Assembly: GCF_036924535.1 (NCBI RefSeq)
Contig: NZ_JAZHRT010000001.1
Span: 6,510,001-6,574,000 of the forward strand
Source: Bradyrhizobium sp. AZCC 2262
GTDB lineage: Bacteria; Pseudomonadota; Alphaproteobacteria; Rhizobiales; Xanthobacteraceae
Length of the DNA stretch: 64,000 bases
Direction of reading: 5' to 3'
Shown here: one piece after another, positions 9,063 through 18,475 of the stretch
Position numbering within the stretch: position 1 is the stretch's first letter
Layout of the letters: the number at the start of each line of letters is the position of its first letter
Notes under the pieces: generated by a model
Database searches by the model: none
The model's input: the letters and a program-made list of their open reading frames with translations, nothing else
Told to the model about the DNA's origin: nothing
Position numbers and translations under genes: made by a program

Positions 9063-10481
9063 TCAGTGGCCCAGTACAGCCTTCACTTCGAGATATTCCT
9101 CAAATCCGAAGACGCCGAACTCACGCCCGTTGCCGGATTGCTTGTAGCCCCCGAACGGAAGGCTACGGTCAAACGGCGCGCCGTTGAGGTAGACGCGCCC
9201 TGCACGGATTCGGTTGGCGACAGCGCGAGCGCGGCCAATATCCCTGGACTGCACGAAGCCCGCCAATCCGAACGGCGTGTCATTGGCGATTTCGATCGCT
9301 TCATCTTCGGTGTCATAGCTCATGATTGACAGCACAGGGCCAAAAATCTCCTCACGTGCAATCTTCATTTGCGGCGTCACGTCACCGAAGACGGTCGGGC
9401 GAACATAGTATCCACGGTTGATATCGGCCGGCCGCCCTGTGCCGCCGGCCACCAGCGTCGCCCCTTCGTCAACGCCGGACTGGATAAGATCCTGCACTTT
9501 CTCAAACTGTGCCTGGCTCGCCAGCGGCCCCATGGTGGATACCGGATCGAGCGGGTCGCCCAGGCGAACGGTGTCGACAGCCTCACGCGCCGCCGCGAAT
9601 GCCGTGTCCCGCTGCGCACGAGGGATAAGCATGCGCGTGGGAGACTGGCAGTTTTGGCCGGCATTTGTGTAGCAGGCGTGAACACCTTCGATCACGGCGG
9701 TTTTCAGGTCGGCATCGGCAAGGATGATGTTGGCGGATTTGCCGCCCAGTTCCTGCGCGACGCGCTTGACCGTATCCGCCGCAAGCTTGGCCACCCTGAC
9801 GCCGGCCGTCGTCGATCCCGTGAACGACACCATGTCGATCTCGGGATGGGCGGCGAGCGCCTCGCCTACCGTGGGGCCATCGCCGTTTATGAGATTGAAG
9901 ACGCCCGCCGGGACACCCGCGCCGTCGACAATCTCCGCAAACAGCATCGCGCTGAGCGGCGCGATCTCACTGGGTTTCAGCACGATTGTGCAGCCGGTGG
10001 CGAGCGCCGGCGCCACCTTGGAGGCAACCTGGTTCAGTGGCCAGTTCCACGGCGTAATCAGTCCGCAGACACCGATCGGTTCGCGACGGACGATCCCGTT
10101 GCCCATCCGCTCCTCGAACTTGTAATTCGCCAGCACGCGCGCGGCTTCCTCGAAATGAAACAGCGCGACGGCTGCCTGACGCTCGGTCGCAAACGTGATC
10201 GGCGCGCCCATCTCCAGGGTCATCATCCGCGCCAGGTCTGGTAGGCGAGCCCGAAAACCTTCGATGATCTTATGAAGCCAGGACAGACGCGCTTCGACGC
10301 TGGCTACGGAATAGCTCGCGAAAGCGCGGCGCGCTGCCTTGGCGGCCCGATCCACATCAAGCCTCGAGCCCAGGCTGATCTGAGCGAAGACTTCCTCCGT
10401 CGCTGGGTTGACTATTCCCAGCGTTGACGGCGCGGCTGGATCCACCCAGGCACCGTCGATGTAGAATTTCAATTTTTCCAT
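9063..10481 (-). CDS. aldehyde dehydrogenase family protein
   Basis: NAD(P)-dependent oxidation of an aldehyde to an acid. It has the WNWPLN oxyanion/cofactor segment, FTGSTTAG, general base E244 in QELGGKSAN and nucleophile C278 in NAGQNCQS. At 472 aa it is full length. The start at 10481 was chosen because MEKLKFYIDGAWV matches family N termini; the frame is open further upstream. It is the last gene of the eight-gene minus-strand operon starting at 17558, so it probably oxidizes an aldehyde released earlier in that pathway, for example by the HpcH/HpaI-type lyase (inference). Confidence 0.9.
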   Translation of the reverse strand: MEKLKFYIDGAWVDPAAPSTLGIVNPATEEVFAQISLGSRLDVDRAAKAARRAFASYSVASVEARLSWLHKIIEGFRARLPDLARMMTLEMGAPITFATERQAAVALFHFEEAARVLANYKFEERMGNGIVRREPIGVCGLITPWNWPLNQVASKVAPALATGCTIVLKPSEIAPLSAMLFAEIVDGAGVPAGVFNLINGDGPTVGEALAAHPEIDMVSFTGSTTAGVRVAKLAADTVKRVAQELGGKSANIILADADLKTAVIEGVHACYTNAGQNCQSPTRMLIPRAQRDTAFAAAREAVDTVRLGDPLDPVSTMGPLASQAQFEKVQDLIQSGVDEGATLVAGGTGRPADINRGYYVRPTVFGDVTPQMKIAREEIFGPVLSIMSYDTEDEAIEIANDTPFGLAGFVQSRDIGRARAVANRIRAGRVYLNGAPFDRSLPFGGYKQSGNGREFGVFGFEEYLEVKAVLGH

Positions 10482-10527
10482 AGTTTCCCGTCCACGACGT
10501 TGCGCCGCGCTACCGTTTGCGGTGTTT

Positions 10528-11289
10528 CTAGAGGTGCCTGCCCTCATCCACCGGCACCACAATTCCCGTCGAACTGGTCAGGCTGACGATGCAGGCCACC
10601 GCCGCCCTTGCGACATCGTCGGGCGTGGTGACGTGGGCGAGCGGCAGTTTTTCCGCGATTTTCTGCAGGTGTTCACGGGTTCGGCCGGCGACAAAATCCG
10701 TGTCCACGCCGGCCGGCGAAACCGAGAATACGCGGATTTTCGGCGCAAGCACTTTCGCGAGCGCGATCGTGAGCGCGTCGACGCCCGCCTTGGCAGCCAG
10801 ATAGGCCAGGCTGCTGCCCAGGCCCGTGCGCGCCGCGATCGACGAAATGTTCACGATGGCAGCGCCACTGCCGCGCTCCAGCAAGGGACGGAAGGCGCGA
10901 ACCATGGCGAATGGCCCGCGCAGATTGAGCGAAACGGTCCGGTCGAAGATTTCGTCCGTCAGCCCCTGGAGATCATTGGCGGGCACAGGCGTCGTGGCGC
11001 CTCCGCAATTGACCAGCGCATCGAGCCGTCCGTACTGCTGGTCCACGGTCGCCGCGGCCTCCGAGACGGAAGCCGGGTCGTCGATCGCGATCCGCATCGC
11101 GAGATGCCCGCGGCCCTCCAGGCATCCAATCACCTCTTCGGCCTGCGCGCGGCGGCTGTTGTAGCCGATCACGACAGCAGAGCCCATGGCAGCAAGACGC
11201 GCAGCAGTTGCCTTGCCGATGCCGCTGTTGCCGCCCGTGACAAGCGTAACCTTGGGAATCGACAGCCCAGGAATTTCGATACCAGTCAT
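10528..11289 (-). CDS. SDR family oxidoreductase
   Basis: Short-chain dehydrogenase of 253 aa with TGGNSGIG, a cofactor-region NCGG instead of NNAG, catalytic Ser in NISS and YLAAK. It is glucose/3-oxoacyl reductase-like in overall sequence. The ATG at 11289 follows the stop of the upstream Bug gene by 11 nt and has a GAGG-type ribosome-binding site. It sits between Bug and ALDH genes in the operon; the substrate is unknown. Confidence 0.87.
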   Translation of the reverse strand: MTGIEIPGLSIPKVTLVTGGNSGIGKATAARLAAMGSAVVIGYNSRRAQAEEVIGCLEGRGHLAMRIAIDDPASVSEAAATVDQQYGRLDALVNCGGATTPVPANDLQGLTDEIFDRTVSLNLRGPFAMVRAFRPLLERGSGAAIVNISSIAARTGLGSSLAYLAAKAGVDALTIALAKVLAPKIRVFSVSPAGVDTDFVAGRTREHLQKIAEKLPLAHVTTPDDVARAAVACIVSLTSSTGIVVPVDEGRHL

Positions 11290-11300
11290 CAATGGCAGCC

Positions 11301-12269
11301 TCACATCGTGATCTTTGCGGCCTCGATCACGGGACGCCATTTGGCGCGTTCGCCGTCGATGAATGCCTTGAGGTCATCAGGAGAGCCCCCGACGCCTTGC
11401 AGCGAGTTTTGCTCAAGCACGGTCTTACCCTTGTCACTCCTGAGGAAGGCGTTCACCGCATTGTTCACCTTGCTCACAATGTCAGGCGGCGTTCCGGTGG
11501 GGGCAACGATCGCGTACCACGCCGTCGCCTCGAAATCCCTGAATCCGGCTTCCTGCACGGTCGGTACATCGGGCAGTTGCGCGACGCGCTGGCTCGTCGT
11601 CACCGCCAGCGCGCGAATCTTGCGCTCGGCCACCAGCGGCAGATAGGTCGGCATGAAATCCATGGCGATGTTGACTTGTCCCCCCAGCAGGTCCGTGATC
11701 AGCGGCGCTGAGCCGCGATAAGGCACGTGCGTCATCTCCACGCCGGCAAACTGCTGGATCAGCGCGGAGGTAATGTGTCCGAGCGTTCCGTTGCCGGGAT
11801 GGCCGACATTGACCTTGCCCGGGTTCTGTTTGGCATAGGCGATCAGGTCAGGAAGCGTCTTCGCCGGAAAGTCTGATGTCGCCGTGATGATCAACGGAGA
11901 CTTGGCGACGAGCACGACCGGCATGAAATCGCGCTCGGAGTCATACGCCAGGCCCTTGTACATGAACTTGTTGAGCGCGATCGGCGCCGGCGTCCCGAAC
12001 AGCCAGGTATGGCCGTCAGCAGCCGCCTTGGCGACCGCCGTCCCGCCGAGATTGCCGCCCGCTCCCGCGCGGTTTTCGACGATGAACTGCTTGCCGAAGT
12101 CCTCGCTGAGCGAGTGCGCAACGGCGCGCGCCAGCGTGTCCACGGCGGCGCCGGCCGGGAACGGCACGATCATGGTGACCGGGCGATTCGGCCACTCCTG
12201 CGCAACGGCGCGGTGACATGGCGCAATGGCAAGTGCGAGGCCGATGAGGCCGAAAGACAGCACGCGCAT
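11301..12269 (-). CDS. Bug/TctC family tripartite tricarboxylate transporter substrate-binding protein
   Basis: Periplasmic solute-binding protein of 322 aa with a signal peptide (hydrophobic core LIGLALAIA, cleavage near AVAQ) and the family segment WPNRPVTMIVPFPAGAAVD. Bug proteins bind carboxylates and aromatic acids. No TctA/TctB membrane subunits are in the window, so this is one of the many orphan Bug proteins. The start was chosen by the ribosome-binding site GGAGGA just upstream of 12269 and by the signal peptide. Confidence 0.9.
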   Translation of the reverse strand: MRVLSFGLIGLALAIAPCHRAVAQEWPNRPVTMIVPFPAGAAVDTLARAVAHSLSEDFGKQFIVENRAGAGGNLGGTAVAKAAADGHTWLFGTPAPIALNKFMYKGLAYDSERDFMPVVLVAKSPLIITATSDFPAKTLPDLIAYAKQNPGKVNVGHPGNGTLGHITSALIQQFAGVEMTHVPYRGSAPLITDLLGGQVNIAMDFMPTYLPLVAERKIRALAVTTSQRVAQLPDVPTVQEAGFRDFEATAWYAIVAPTGTPPDIVSKVNNAVNAFLRSDKGKTVLEQNSLQGVGGSPDDLKAFIDGERAKWRPVIEAAKITM

Positions 12270-12312
12270 ACTTCCTCCGAATGGTGTACGGGGCTCGCGT
12301 TGGCGCCAGCGC

Positions 12313-13392
12313 TTATTCTGCAGCAAACTTGTCCAGGCCCTTGCGGCCCAGCCACTTGGATAATTCGTCCGCAACGGCTTCGTTATTGAGATCGGCAAAG
12401 GCAATGTGCGTGTTGCCGCGCAGCCCTGCGTCGGGCAGCAGCAGGACCTCGCAATCGCCTCCGTGACGATTGACGATGCCGCAAAAGGTCTTCGCCACCT
12501 CGACTGAGGTTTTCCAGATCGGACGCGTATCGGTGTAGTCGCCGAACACCATCTGGATCGGAAACTTCGTCAGCTTCATAAACTCGGCCAGCGGCACGGC
12601 ATTGGGGCCATATGGCGCATCCGGCTTGGGTTCTGGCCCCTCGCCCTCCGGGAAAACGAAGCCCGGGGTTTCGTAGGCCACGATGCCTTTCATGTTGTCG
12701 CTCTTTGCCTTCAGTGCCGACAGCAGCGCGCGCCAGCCGCCCGCGGAATTGGTGACGGCAATGACGGGGCCGATCTTGTCGATGGCCTGGCCGCCGGCCT
12801 CCGCCTGCAACAATGCATTCTCGAGGGTATCGAACTCGTCGTAACGGGCGCGCGTCGCCTGATCCCAAGCCTCCTTGTCGGCGGTCGGAAACTGCAGGCC
12901 CGGATGCCAGTTGAGATAGGTCAGGCCGAAACGCCAGGCGGCAAAGTTACGCTGATCGAAATAATCAGGCGTGTAGGTGATCGGCTCGCAACTCCAGTTC
13001 GCGCGACCGACGCGCGGGCCGTCCCACAGGTAAACCGGATATCCCCTGCGCAGGAAAATGCTTTTATAACCTTCGCCGCCGTCCCAGCGGTTTTCCCAAA
13101 CCTTCGTGCTAGAACTGTGCCACATGATCAGGCCGACGCTGCGCCTTTTCGCCGGGATGAAGTATTCGACGTAACCATGGTCGCAGGAAAGCGTTTGGCT
13201 GGGGTCACCGGGCTTGGCAATGACCTTGCCGCCTACTTCATACGCGCCCGTCGATTCCAGGATGATCGGAGGCTTCGATGGCTTGCGAGCTTCCTCGGCG
13301 AAGGCCGTGGTGCTCAATTCAATCAACAATAATGCCGCGGCAAACGGCCGCAACTGTTTCCAGCCTTTGGAATGGTTTCTACGGCAATTCAT
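12313..13392 (-). CDS. secreted alpha/beta hydrolase-like protein
   Basis: 359 aa with an N-terminal signal peptide (core FAAALLLIELSTTAFA). It contains a serine nucleophile-like segment TNSAGGWRALLS, in which the first Gly of GxSxG is replaced, and a C-terminal GNTHIAF with a candidate catalytic His. Overall it resembles esterase-like alpha/beta hydrolases exported to the periplasm. Neighbours (MFS carrier, Bug protein) suggest it processes a substrate before or after uptake. The precise reaction cannot be read from the sequence. Confidence 0.7.
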   Translation of the reverse strand: MNCRRNHSKGWKQLRPFAAALLLIELSTTAFAEEARKPSKPPIILESTGAYEVGGKVIAKPGDPSQTLSCDHGYVEYFIPAKRRSVGLIMWHSSSTKVWENRWDGGEGYKSIFLRRGYPVYLWDGPRVGRANWSCEPITYTPDYFDQRNFAAWRFGLTYLNWHPGLQFPTADKEAWDQATRARYDEFDTLENALLQAEAGGQAIDKIGPVIAVTNSAGGWRALLSALKAKSDNMKGIVAYETPGFVFPEGEGPEPKPDAPYGPNAVPLAEFMKLTKFPIQMVFGDYTDTRPIWKTSVEVAKTFCGIVNRHGGDCEVLLLPDAGLRGNTHIAFADLNNEAVADELSKWLGRKGLDKFAAE

Positions 13393-13443
13393 GATCTGCC
13401 TCTTGATGCCCTGCTTGAAACTCCGGACCCTCTTCGACCTCGC

Positions 13444-14778
13444 TTACGACGCTGGCTGCGTGCGCTCCGAATCGGGCGCGGGCCCAAAGTCGAAGCTCAC
13501 ATTGGAGGGGACACGCCATGCCGCCAGCATGATGATCGCACTAAGGGCGAGCAGAGCCAGGCTCATGGCCGGGACGGTCATCGCAGCCAGTGCACTGCCG
13601 GACCAATGCGCGACCCAGGGCATCAGGTTCTGCGACAGAAAACCACCGAGGCTGCCGAGCGTGGTGATGGCCGCCATGGCGGCTGCGGCGTGGGCGCCCT
13701 TGAAAATCTGCGACGGTAGATACCAGAAGCAGGGAAACATCAGCGAGATGCATGGCGTACCGAGCACAAAGGCGACGTAGCGCATCCAGTTTTCCGGCAG
13801 CATCGTCGACATCAGGAAGGCTGCTGCACCGCACAGCGCGATCAACGCCATGCCGATGAGAACGCTGCGATGCTCGCGCAGATGCCGCGGAATCCACAGC
13901 AGCATCAGCGCCACCATCGCCCAGGGCAACGAGTTCAGCAAACCATTCTGAGTGCTGCTGGCGCCAAAGCCCTTCACTACCGTGGGCAACCAATAGATGA
14001 CGCAATAAAGTGCGAGCGTGATCATCGAATACACCAGCGAAAACCACCAGACCCGCCAGTCGAGCAGGACCCGAAGCGGATTGGTGTGCAACGTCTGCGA
14101 GATTTCCCCGCGTGCCAGTTCAGCGGCGAGCCATGACTTCTCACGGTCGCTGATGAATCCGGCGTCCTGCGGTCCGTTGGGCAGATATTTCAAGATCAGC
14201 ACGAACAACAGCACCGCCGGCAGACCGGTCGCGATGAACACCCACTGCCATCCGGCGAGGCCGAGCGCGTCGTCGAGATTGAGCAGCAGCCCGCCGAACA
14301 GCGAGCCGAACATGTTGCCGAGCGGGCTGCCGATCGTCATCAGCGCGACGGCCTGCACGCGATAGCGCTTGGGAAACCATAGCGTCAGATAGAAGATGAT
14401 GCCGGGATAGGCGCCAGCTTCCGCAGCGCCAATCAGAAAGCGGGCGGCGGCGAAAAGGGAGCCGCTAAATGTGAAGCCGAGCAGGACAGTGAGCAGTCCC
14501 CAAGTCAGCAGGATGCGCGCGAACCAGAGCCGGGCGCCGAACCGATGCGCGGCGAGCGCACTCGGCACCTCGAACACCAGCGAGCCGATGAAGAACAGCG
14601 AGGAGGCAAGGCCGTAAGCCGTCTCCGTCATGCCGAGGCCAGAGACCATCTGCAGCTTGGCGTAACTGACGTTCGAGCGGTCGATCACCGACAGCATCAT
14701 CAAGGCGACCATCAATGGCATGATCCGCCACATGATGCGGTACATCAGCGCGTCGCCGTCGCGGTCCGCCCCATCCAT
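13444..14778 (-). CDS. MFS transporter, anion:cation symporter (phthalate permease-like)
   Basis: 444-aa inner-membrane carrier with about 12 hydrophobic segments. The DRSNVSYAKLQM segment after TM1 and the arrangement around FWYLPSQIF are typical of the ACS family, which moves organic anions such as phthalate, 4-hydroxyphenylacetate or sugar acids with protons. The ATG at 14778 is preceded by GGGGAGGAAG and preferred over an ATG 8 codons upstream. It probably imports the substrate of the surrounding catabolic operon. Confidence 0.88.
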   Translation of the reverse strand: MDGADRDGDALMYRIMWRIMPLMVALMMLSVIDRSNVSYAKLQMVSGLGMTETAYGLASSLFFIGSLVFEVPSALAAHRFGARLWFARILLTWGLLTVLLGFTFSGSLFAAARFLIGAAEAGAYPGIIFYLTLWFPKRYRVQAVALMTIGSPLGNMFGSLFGGLLLNLDDALGLAGWQWVFIATGLPAVLLFVLILKYLPNGPQDAGFISDREKSWLAAELARGEISQTLHTNPLRVLLDWRVWWFSLVYSMITLALYCVIYWLPTVVKGFGASSTQNGLLNSLPWAMVALMLLWIPRHLREHRSVLIGMALIALCGAAAFLMSTMLPENWMRYVAFVLGTPCISLMFPCFWYLPSQIFKGAHAAAAMAAITTLGSLGGFLSQNLMPWVAHWSGSALAAMTVPAMSLALLALSAIIMLAAWRVPSNVSFDFGPAPDSERTQPAS

Positions 14779-14833
14779 CGTGACTTCCTCCCCTGGGCGC
14801 ACGCCGCTTTTCGCGGTCTTTGCGCTTGTCTTG

Positions 14834-15805
14834 CTAGGCGGCGTTCTGCGCGGACGACTGGATCACCGGAAGATTCAAGAACCGTGCGGCGTTGTCGCTG
14901 ATGAGCTTCCTGATGGCGGCGCGCGGCATTTGCAGATCGAGCAGGATCTGCGTGATGCTGCGAAAGCCATCGACAGGGCGCTGCGAGCCCTGCAGCCCGA
15001 GGTCGGACGACAGGATCGTGTTGTCGACGCCGGCCACCTCGATCAGGTGCGCGAGATCATCGGGGCTGTACTTCAGGGATTTGCCTTCGATGAACATGCA
15101 GATCGAATGTTCCATCTTGACGCCGCGCGCGACGAGCTGGCGAATATCAGTGTCGTTGCAGCCGACGATGTAGGTCGGATGATTGACCATCATCTTCTTG
15201 ACCCCGCGCCGCGCCGCCTCGTCGAACAGGATGTGCAACTCACTGGCCGGCAGGTGACCGCCGGCCAGGATGATATCCGCCTCGGCAATGAGATCGATGA
15301 CCTTCTTTGTGTCGTCCGTGAGTTTGCCGTTGGCGTCTAGCGCCGAAAGCGGGATCGGATCGAGCATCTTCTGCGAGGTCTTTGGAAAGGTCGAATTTCC
15401 GGCCGACATGGCCTTGATGTGGTTCGCCGCCGATAACGTCGGCATCCAGACGATCTTGCCGCCGAGCTTGATCGCGTGATCGACGGCATGCGGGTTGATG
15501 CCCCCCGACGCATTGTTCAGCACGATGCCCGAGAACAGTTTTACATTGGTTTCGGGGAACAGCTTTTCCAGCAGGATCGCGTGCGCCATGCCGGCATAGA
15601 AGTGATCCTTGTAGAGCACGGCGCGGAATTTCGCGGCCGCCGCATCGAGCAGCTCCTCGTGATGATCGAGGATGCGCGGCATGGCCGCCGGACCGCTATG
15701 GCAGTGCAGATCGATCGCGCCGACCAGAAGCTCGGCGACTTCCGGTGCCCACGACAGCGGCGGCAGCGGCACGGTGTTCGGATAGGATGATTGCTTGTCG
15801 GCCAT
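14834..15805 (-). CDS. DUF6282 family amidohydrolase-like protein
   Basis: 323-aa predicted metal-dependent hydrolase with the TIM-barrel signature IDLHCHSGPA near residue 32, further His residues in LYKDHFYAG and MMVNHPTYIVG, and a late Asp in LSSDLGLQG. This is the amidohydrolase-superfamily ligand pattern. Recognition as DUF6282 is from memory of the family. It lies in an operon between the cupin and the MFS carrier; the reaction is not established. Confidence 0.75.
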   Translation of the reverse strand: MADKQSSYPNTVPLPPLSWAPEVAELLVGAIDLHCHSGPAAMPRILDHHEELLDAAAAKFRAVLYKDHFYAGMAHAILLEKLFPETNVKLFSGIVLNNASGGINPHAVDHAIKLGGKIVWMPTLSAANHIKAMSAGNSTFPKTSQKMLDPIPLSALDANGKLTDDTKKVIDLIAEADIILAGGHLPASELHILFDEAARRGVKKMMVNHPTYIVGCNDTDIRQLVARGVKMEHSICMFIEGKSLKYSPDDLAHLIEVAGVDNTILSSDLGLQGSQRPVDGFRSITQILLDLQMPRAAIRKLISDNAARFLNLPVIQSSAQNAA

Positions 15806-15823
15806 GGTCAGGACCCTTTCGTG

Positions 15824-16756
15824 TCAGGCGGCGGACTTTCCGGCGACGGTTTGCGCGGGCATCGGATAATCGTCTTCGTTCAGCACCCAGCCCGGCTTGG
15901 TCGAAAAATCCATGCGCGGCGGGCAGAAGATGTCGACGAGAATATTGAGCTTGGGATCGAGGGCCTGCGAAGTGTGAATGGAGGGCGGCGGGATCACGGC
16001 GATGGAAGGCGATCCGCAGCGCTCGTGATCGTCATTGCGCCACTGCGCCATGTCGGTCGTCCATGGCCAGCGCAGGTGATGAATGAAGGTGCCGGCCAGC
16101 GCCAGCGAGCATTGTTCGAAATCGTCATGGTGATGCGGCGACATCTTGCTCGTATCGCGCGGGCCGTTTTTCGGCTCGAGGAAATTCACCATGAAGGTCG
16201 AGCAGCGGAAGATCCGACCGAACCGACCCGGCGTTGCCGCGACGTCGAGACTGTAGGTGCGGATCTGCGGGCCTCCAGTGACCTCCGGCCACGGCTCGAA
16301 CGGCGGCAGATTGGGATGCGGTGTCGCATAAGACGCTGCGTTGGAGCACAACCTAGCGAGATCTTCCGATCGCGTCGTCATCATGCGCACCACCTTGGCA
16401 GCGCCGAGCAGCGTGACGGAGCTTGCGTCCGCCGGCACGAAACTGATGGAGTGACCGTTGACGACCTTGCGCTCGTTGCCCCACACGATTTCGGCGCCCG
16501 CGCCGGGATCGGGAAGCAGCACGACATATTCGTCGGGCTGGCTGGTCCGGCTCAGCACGGCGCCCTTGTCGGCGTCGCTATAAGCGATGATGAAGTTCTG
16601 GCCGCGGGCGTACCAGGTACGCGCGCCGTTTTGGTTTTCGGCCGGCGGCGTTTCGTAGAATTTCGCATATTCGGCACCCGCGAAATGGGTGGCGGCGGGT
16701 TTTGCGCCGACGGGAGTGGCGGCGAGCGCAGCGCGAGGATCAGTGCTGTGATACAT
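15824..16756 (-). CDS. cupin-like protein
   Basis: 310 aa with a candidate metal-binding cupin motif HHHDDFEQCSLALAGTFIHHL in the C-terminal half and a more degenerate N-terminal half, suggesting a bicupin. The ATG at 16756 overlaps the end of the upstream aldolase gene by 17 nt, indicating tight coupling. Cupins in such operons may be dioxygenases, isomerases or binding proteins; no specific activity can be assigned. Confidence 0.65.
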   Translation of the reverse strand: MYHSTDPRAALAATPVGAKPAATHFAGAEYAKFYETPPAENQNGARTWYARGQNFIIAYSDADKGAVLSRTSQPDEYVVLLPDPGAGAEIVWGNERKVVNGHSISFVPADASSVTLLGAAKVVRMMTTRSEDLARLCSNAASYATPHPNLPPFEPWPEVTGGPQIRTYSLDVAATPGRFGRIFRCSTFMVNFLEPKNGPRDTSKMSPHHHDDFEQCSLALAGTFIHHLRWPWTTDMAQWRNDDHERCGSPSIAVIPPPSIHTSQALDPKLNILVDIFCPPRMDFSTKPGWVLNEDDYPMPAQTVAGKSAA

Positions 16757-17558
16757 GTGAGCTATCCGTGGTTTGAACGAGGGTCTTGAAATCGGTGAGT
16801 GTTTGCGCCGCGGCCCGGCGCATCTGACCCTGATCCGACGAGATGATGAAGGCGCTGGCGCCGAGGCCGGCGAATTCCTTGGCCTCTGCCGCACTCGCGA
16901 CCATCACGCAGACTGGCTTGGCGACTTTCTTTGCCGCCGCAATGATCCTGATAACCGTGTCCTTCACGGACGCGTCGGCTGGGGATTTGGCGCCGAGGGC
17001 AACGGTGAGATCGCCACGGCCGATGAAGAGCCCGTGGATTCCGTCGACGGCGGCGATGGCGTCGATGTGGTCCAGTGCTTCGGGATCCTCGATCATCGCA
17101 ATCGCGCAGACCGACGCATCCTGTTCATCAACGAGGGACCACATCGGTGTGCCGCCATAGGCGCCGGCGCGGGCCGAGCCAGAGTAGCCGCGCCGTCCCC
17201 CGCGATATCGCGCAGCGGCCGCGATCGCGCGCGCCTTCTCGACCGTCGCAACATGGGGCACCAGCACACCGGTTGCGCCGCAGTCCAGAGAGGACAGGAT
17301 CTTGGCCGGATCGTCCGACGATACCCGCACAATGCCTGCGAGGTTGCTGGCGCGCGCGGCCAGCAGCATGACATCCGTCATCGCGCGATCGATCGGCGCG
17401 TGCTCCTCGTCGATCACGACGAAATCATAGCCGAGCGTGCCGAATATCTCGGTCGCGTGCGTGGTGGGCGTCTTGATGAATGAGCCGACGACGTGCTGCC
17501 GCGCCGAGAAGCGGCGGCGGAATGACGAAAAATGCGGCCTGGCGACGTCTCCGGACAC
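16740..17558 (-). CDS. HpcH/HpaI aldolase/citrate lyase family protein
   Basis: 272-aa class II pyruvate aldolase-like protein. It has the family segments FVVIDEEHAPID, GVLVPHVATVEKARAI, MIEDPEALDHIDAI with the metal-binding Glu, and GLFIGRGDLTV with the metal-binding Asp. The likely start is GTG at 17558, spaced correctly after AGGGGAGGA; the frame is open further upstream without a comparable site. It is the first gene of the eight-gene operon and divergent from the IclR regulator. Expected reaction: retro-aldol cleavage of a 4-hydroxy-2-oxoacid to pyruvate plus an aldehyde, with the operon's ALDH oxidizing the aldehyde (inference). Confidence 0.85.
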   Translation of the reverse strand: MSGDVARPHFSSFRRRFSARQHVVGSFIKTPTTHATEIFGTLGYDFVVIDEEHAPIDRAMTDVMLLAARASNLAGIVRVSSDDPAKILSSLDCGATGVLVPHVATVEKARAIAAAARYRGGRRGYSGSARAGAYGGTPMWSLVDEQDASVCAIAMIEDPEALDHIDAIAAVDGIHGLFIGRGDLTVALGAKSPADASVKDTVIRIIAAAKKVAKPVCVMVASAAEAKEFAGLGASAFIISSDQGQMRRAAAQTLTDFKTLVQTTDSSHVSQH

Positions 17559-17673
17559 GGTTGTTCCTCCCCTGCCATCTGCACAGGCTGCCCTCAGAAG
17601 GCAGACTCCGGCGTGGCGCTTGGCGAAAACCATTGCAGGGAGGACGCCGCTCGGCCATAGCTATTCGATCGTG

Positions 17674-17688
17674 TTCCACCAGGTGGAA
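17674..17688. promoter_or_regulatory. candidate IclR operator palindrome overlapping the ribosome-binding site
   Basis: Perfect palindrome TTCCACC-A-GGTGGAA, 7-bp arms with a one-base centre, in the 137-bp divergent region. It ends 7 nt before the ATG at 17696, and its right arm supplies the AGGTGG ribosome-binding site of the IclR gene. Binding would be expected to block the regulator's own expression and could also affect the divergent operon. Confidence 0.5.
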
Positions 17689-17695
17689 TTTCAGT

Positions 17696-18475
17696 ATGCC
17701 GCTTAAAACCAACACCGTCGAAGCCGCCTCCCGTACGCTCCTGCTGCTGGAGGAGCTCAACCGCCACCGCGTCACCTCGATCGACCGCCTGCACAAGGCG
17801 ACGGGACTGCCGAAATCGACGGTGGTGCGGTTGATGAAGTCGCTATGCGCGATGGGCTATGCCGCCAACGACCGGCGGCAGGGCGGCTACGCGGTTGCCT
17901 CGCGGGTCAAATCGCTCAGCAACGGCTTTCACGGCGATCCGCTGGTGGTGGAGGCCGCGCGCCCATGGGCGCTCGCCTTCACGCGACAATACCACTGGCC
18001 AATCGCCATCGCCGTTCTCGACAGGAGTTCCGTCGTGGTCCGCTTCAGCACCATTCCCGACAGCCCCGTCTCGCCATTTCACGGCACTCTCAACATGCAT
18101 CTCAGCCTGCTCGGGCGGGCACTGGGGCGCGCCTACCTGGCTTTCTGCCCGATGAGCGAGCGATCGATGCTGCTCGACATGCTGGCGCGATCGCAGAAGA
18201 GCGAAGACAAGCTCGCCACTGACCGCAAGCGAGCGCTGACTTTGCTGGCGACGATCCGCAAGCAAGGCTTCGCTGAACGCGACCCGATGGTCGAGCCGCG
18301 CTCGTCCGGCACGATCGCACTCCCCATCATCGTCAACCAGCGCGTGCTCGCCACCGTCGGCATGACCTATTTCACGTCGGCGCTGGACCGCGCAGACGTC
18401 GTCCAGCGCTACGTGCCGCTTGTAAAGGCACTGGCCGACAATATTGCCGCAAGCGTCTTATCGTTGCAGCAATAG
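17696..18475 (+). CDS. IclR family transcriptional regulator
   Basis: 259 aa. The N-terminal wHTH (VEAASRTLLLLEELNRHRVTS, then LHKATGLPKSTVVRLMKSL) is followed by the IclR effector domain with a late stretch SSGTIALPIIVNQRVLATVGMTY. The ATG at 17696 was chosen for its match to family N termini and the AGGTGG just upstream. It is divergent from the aldolase-to-ALDH operon and upstream of the TRAP transporter, and may regulate either or both. Confidence 0.9.
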   Translation: MPLKTNTVEAASRTLLLLEELNRHRVTSIDRLHKATGLPKSTVVRLMKSLCAMGYAANDRRQGGYAVASRVKSLSNGFHGDPLVVEAARPWALAFTRQYHWPIAIAVLDRSSVVVRFSTIPDSPVSPFHGTLNMHLSLLGRALGRAYLAFCPMSERSMLLDMLARSQKSEDKLATDRKRALTLLATIRKQGFAERDPMVEPRSSGTIALPIIVNQRVLATVGMTYFTSALDRADVVQRYVPLVKALADNIAASVLSLQQ

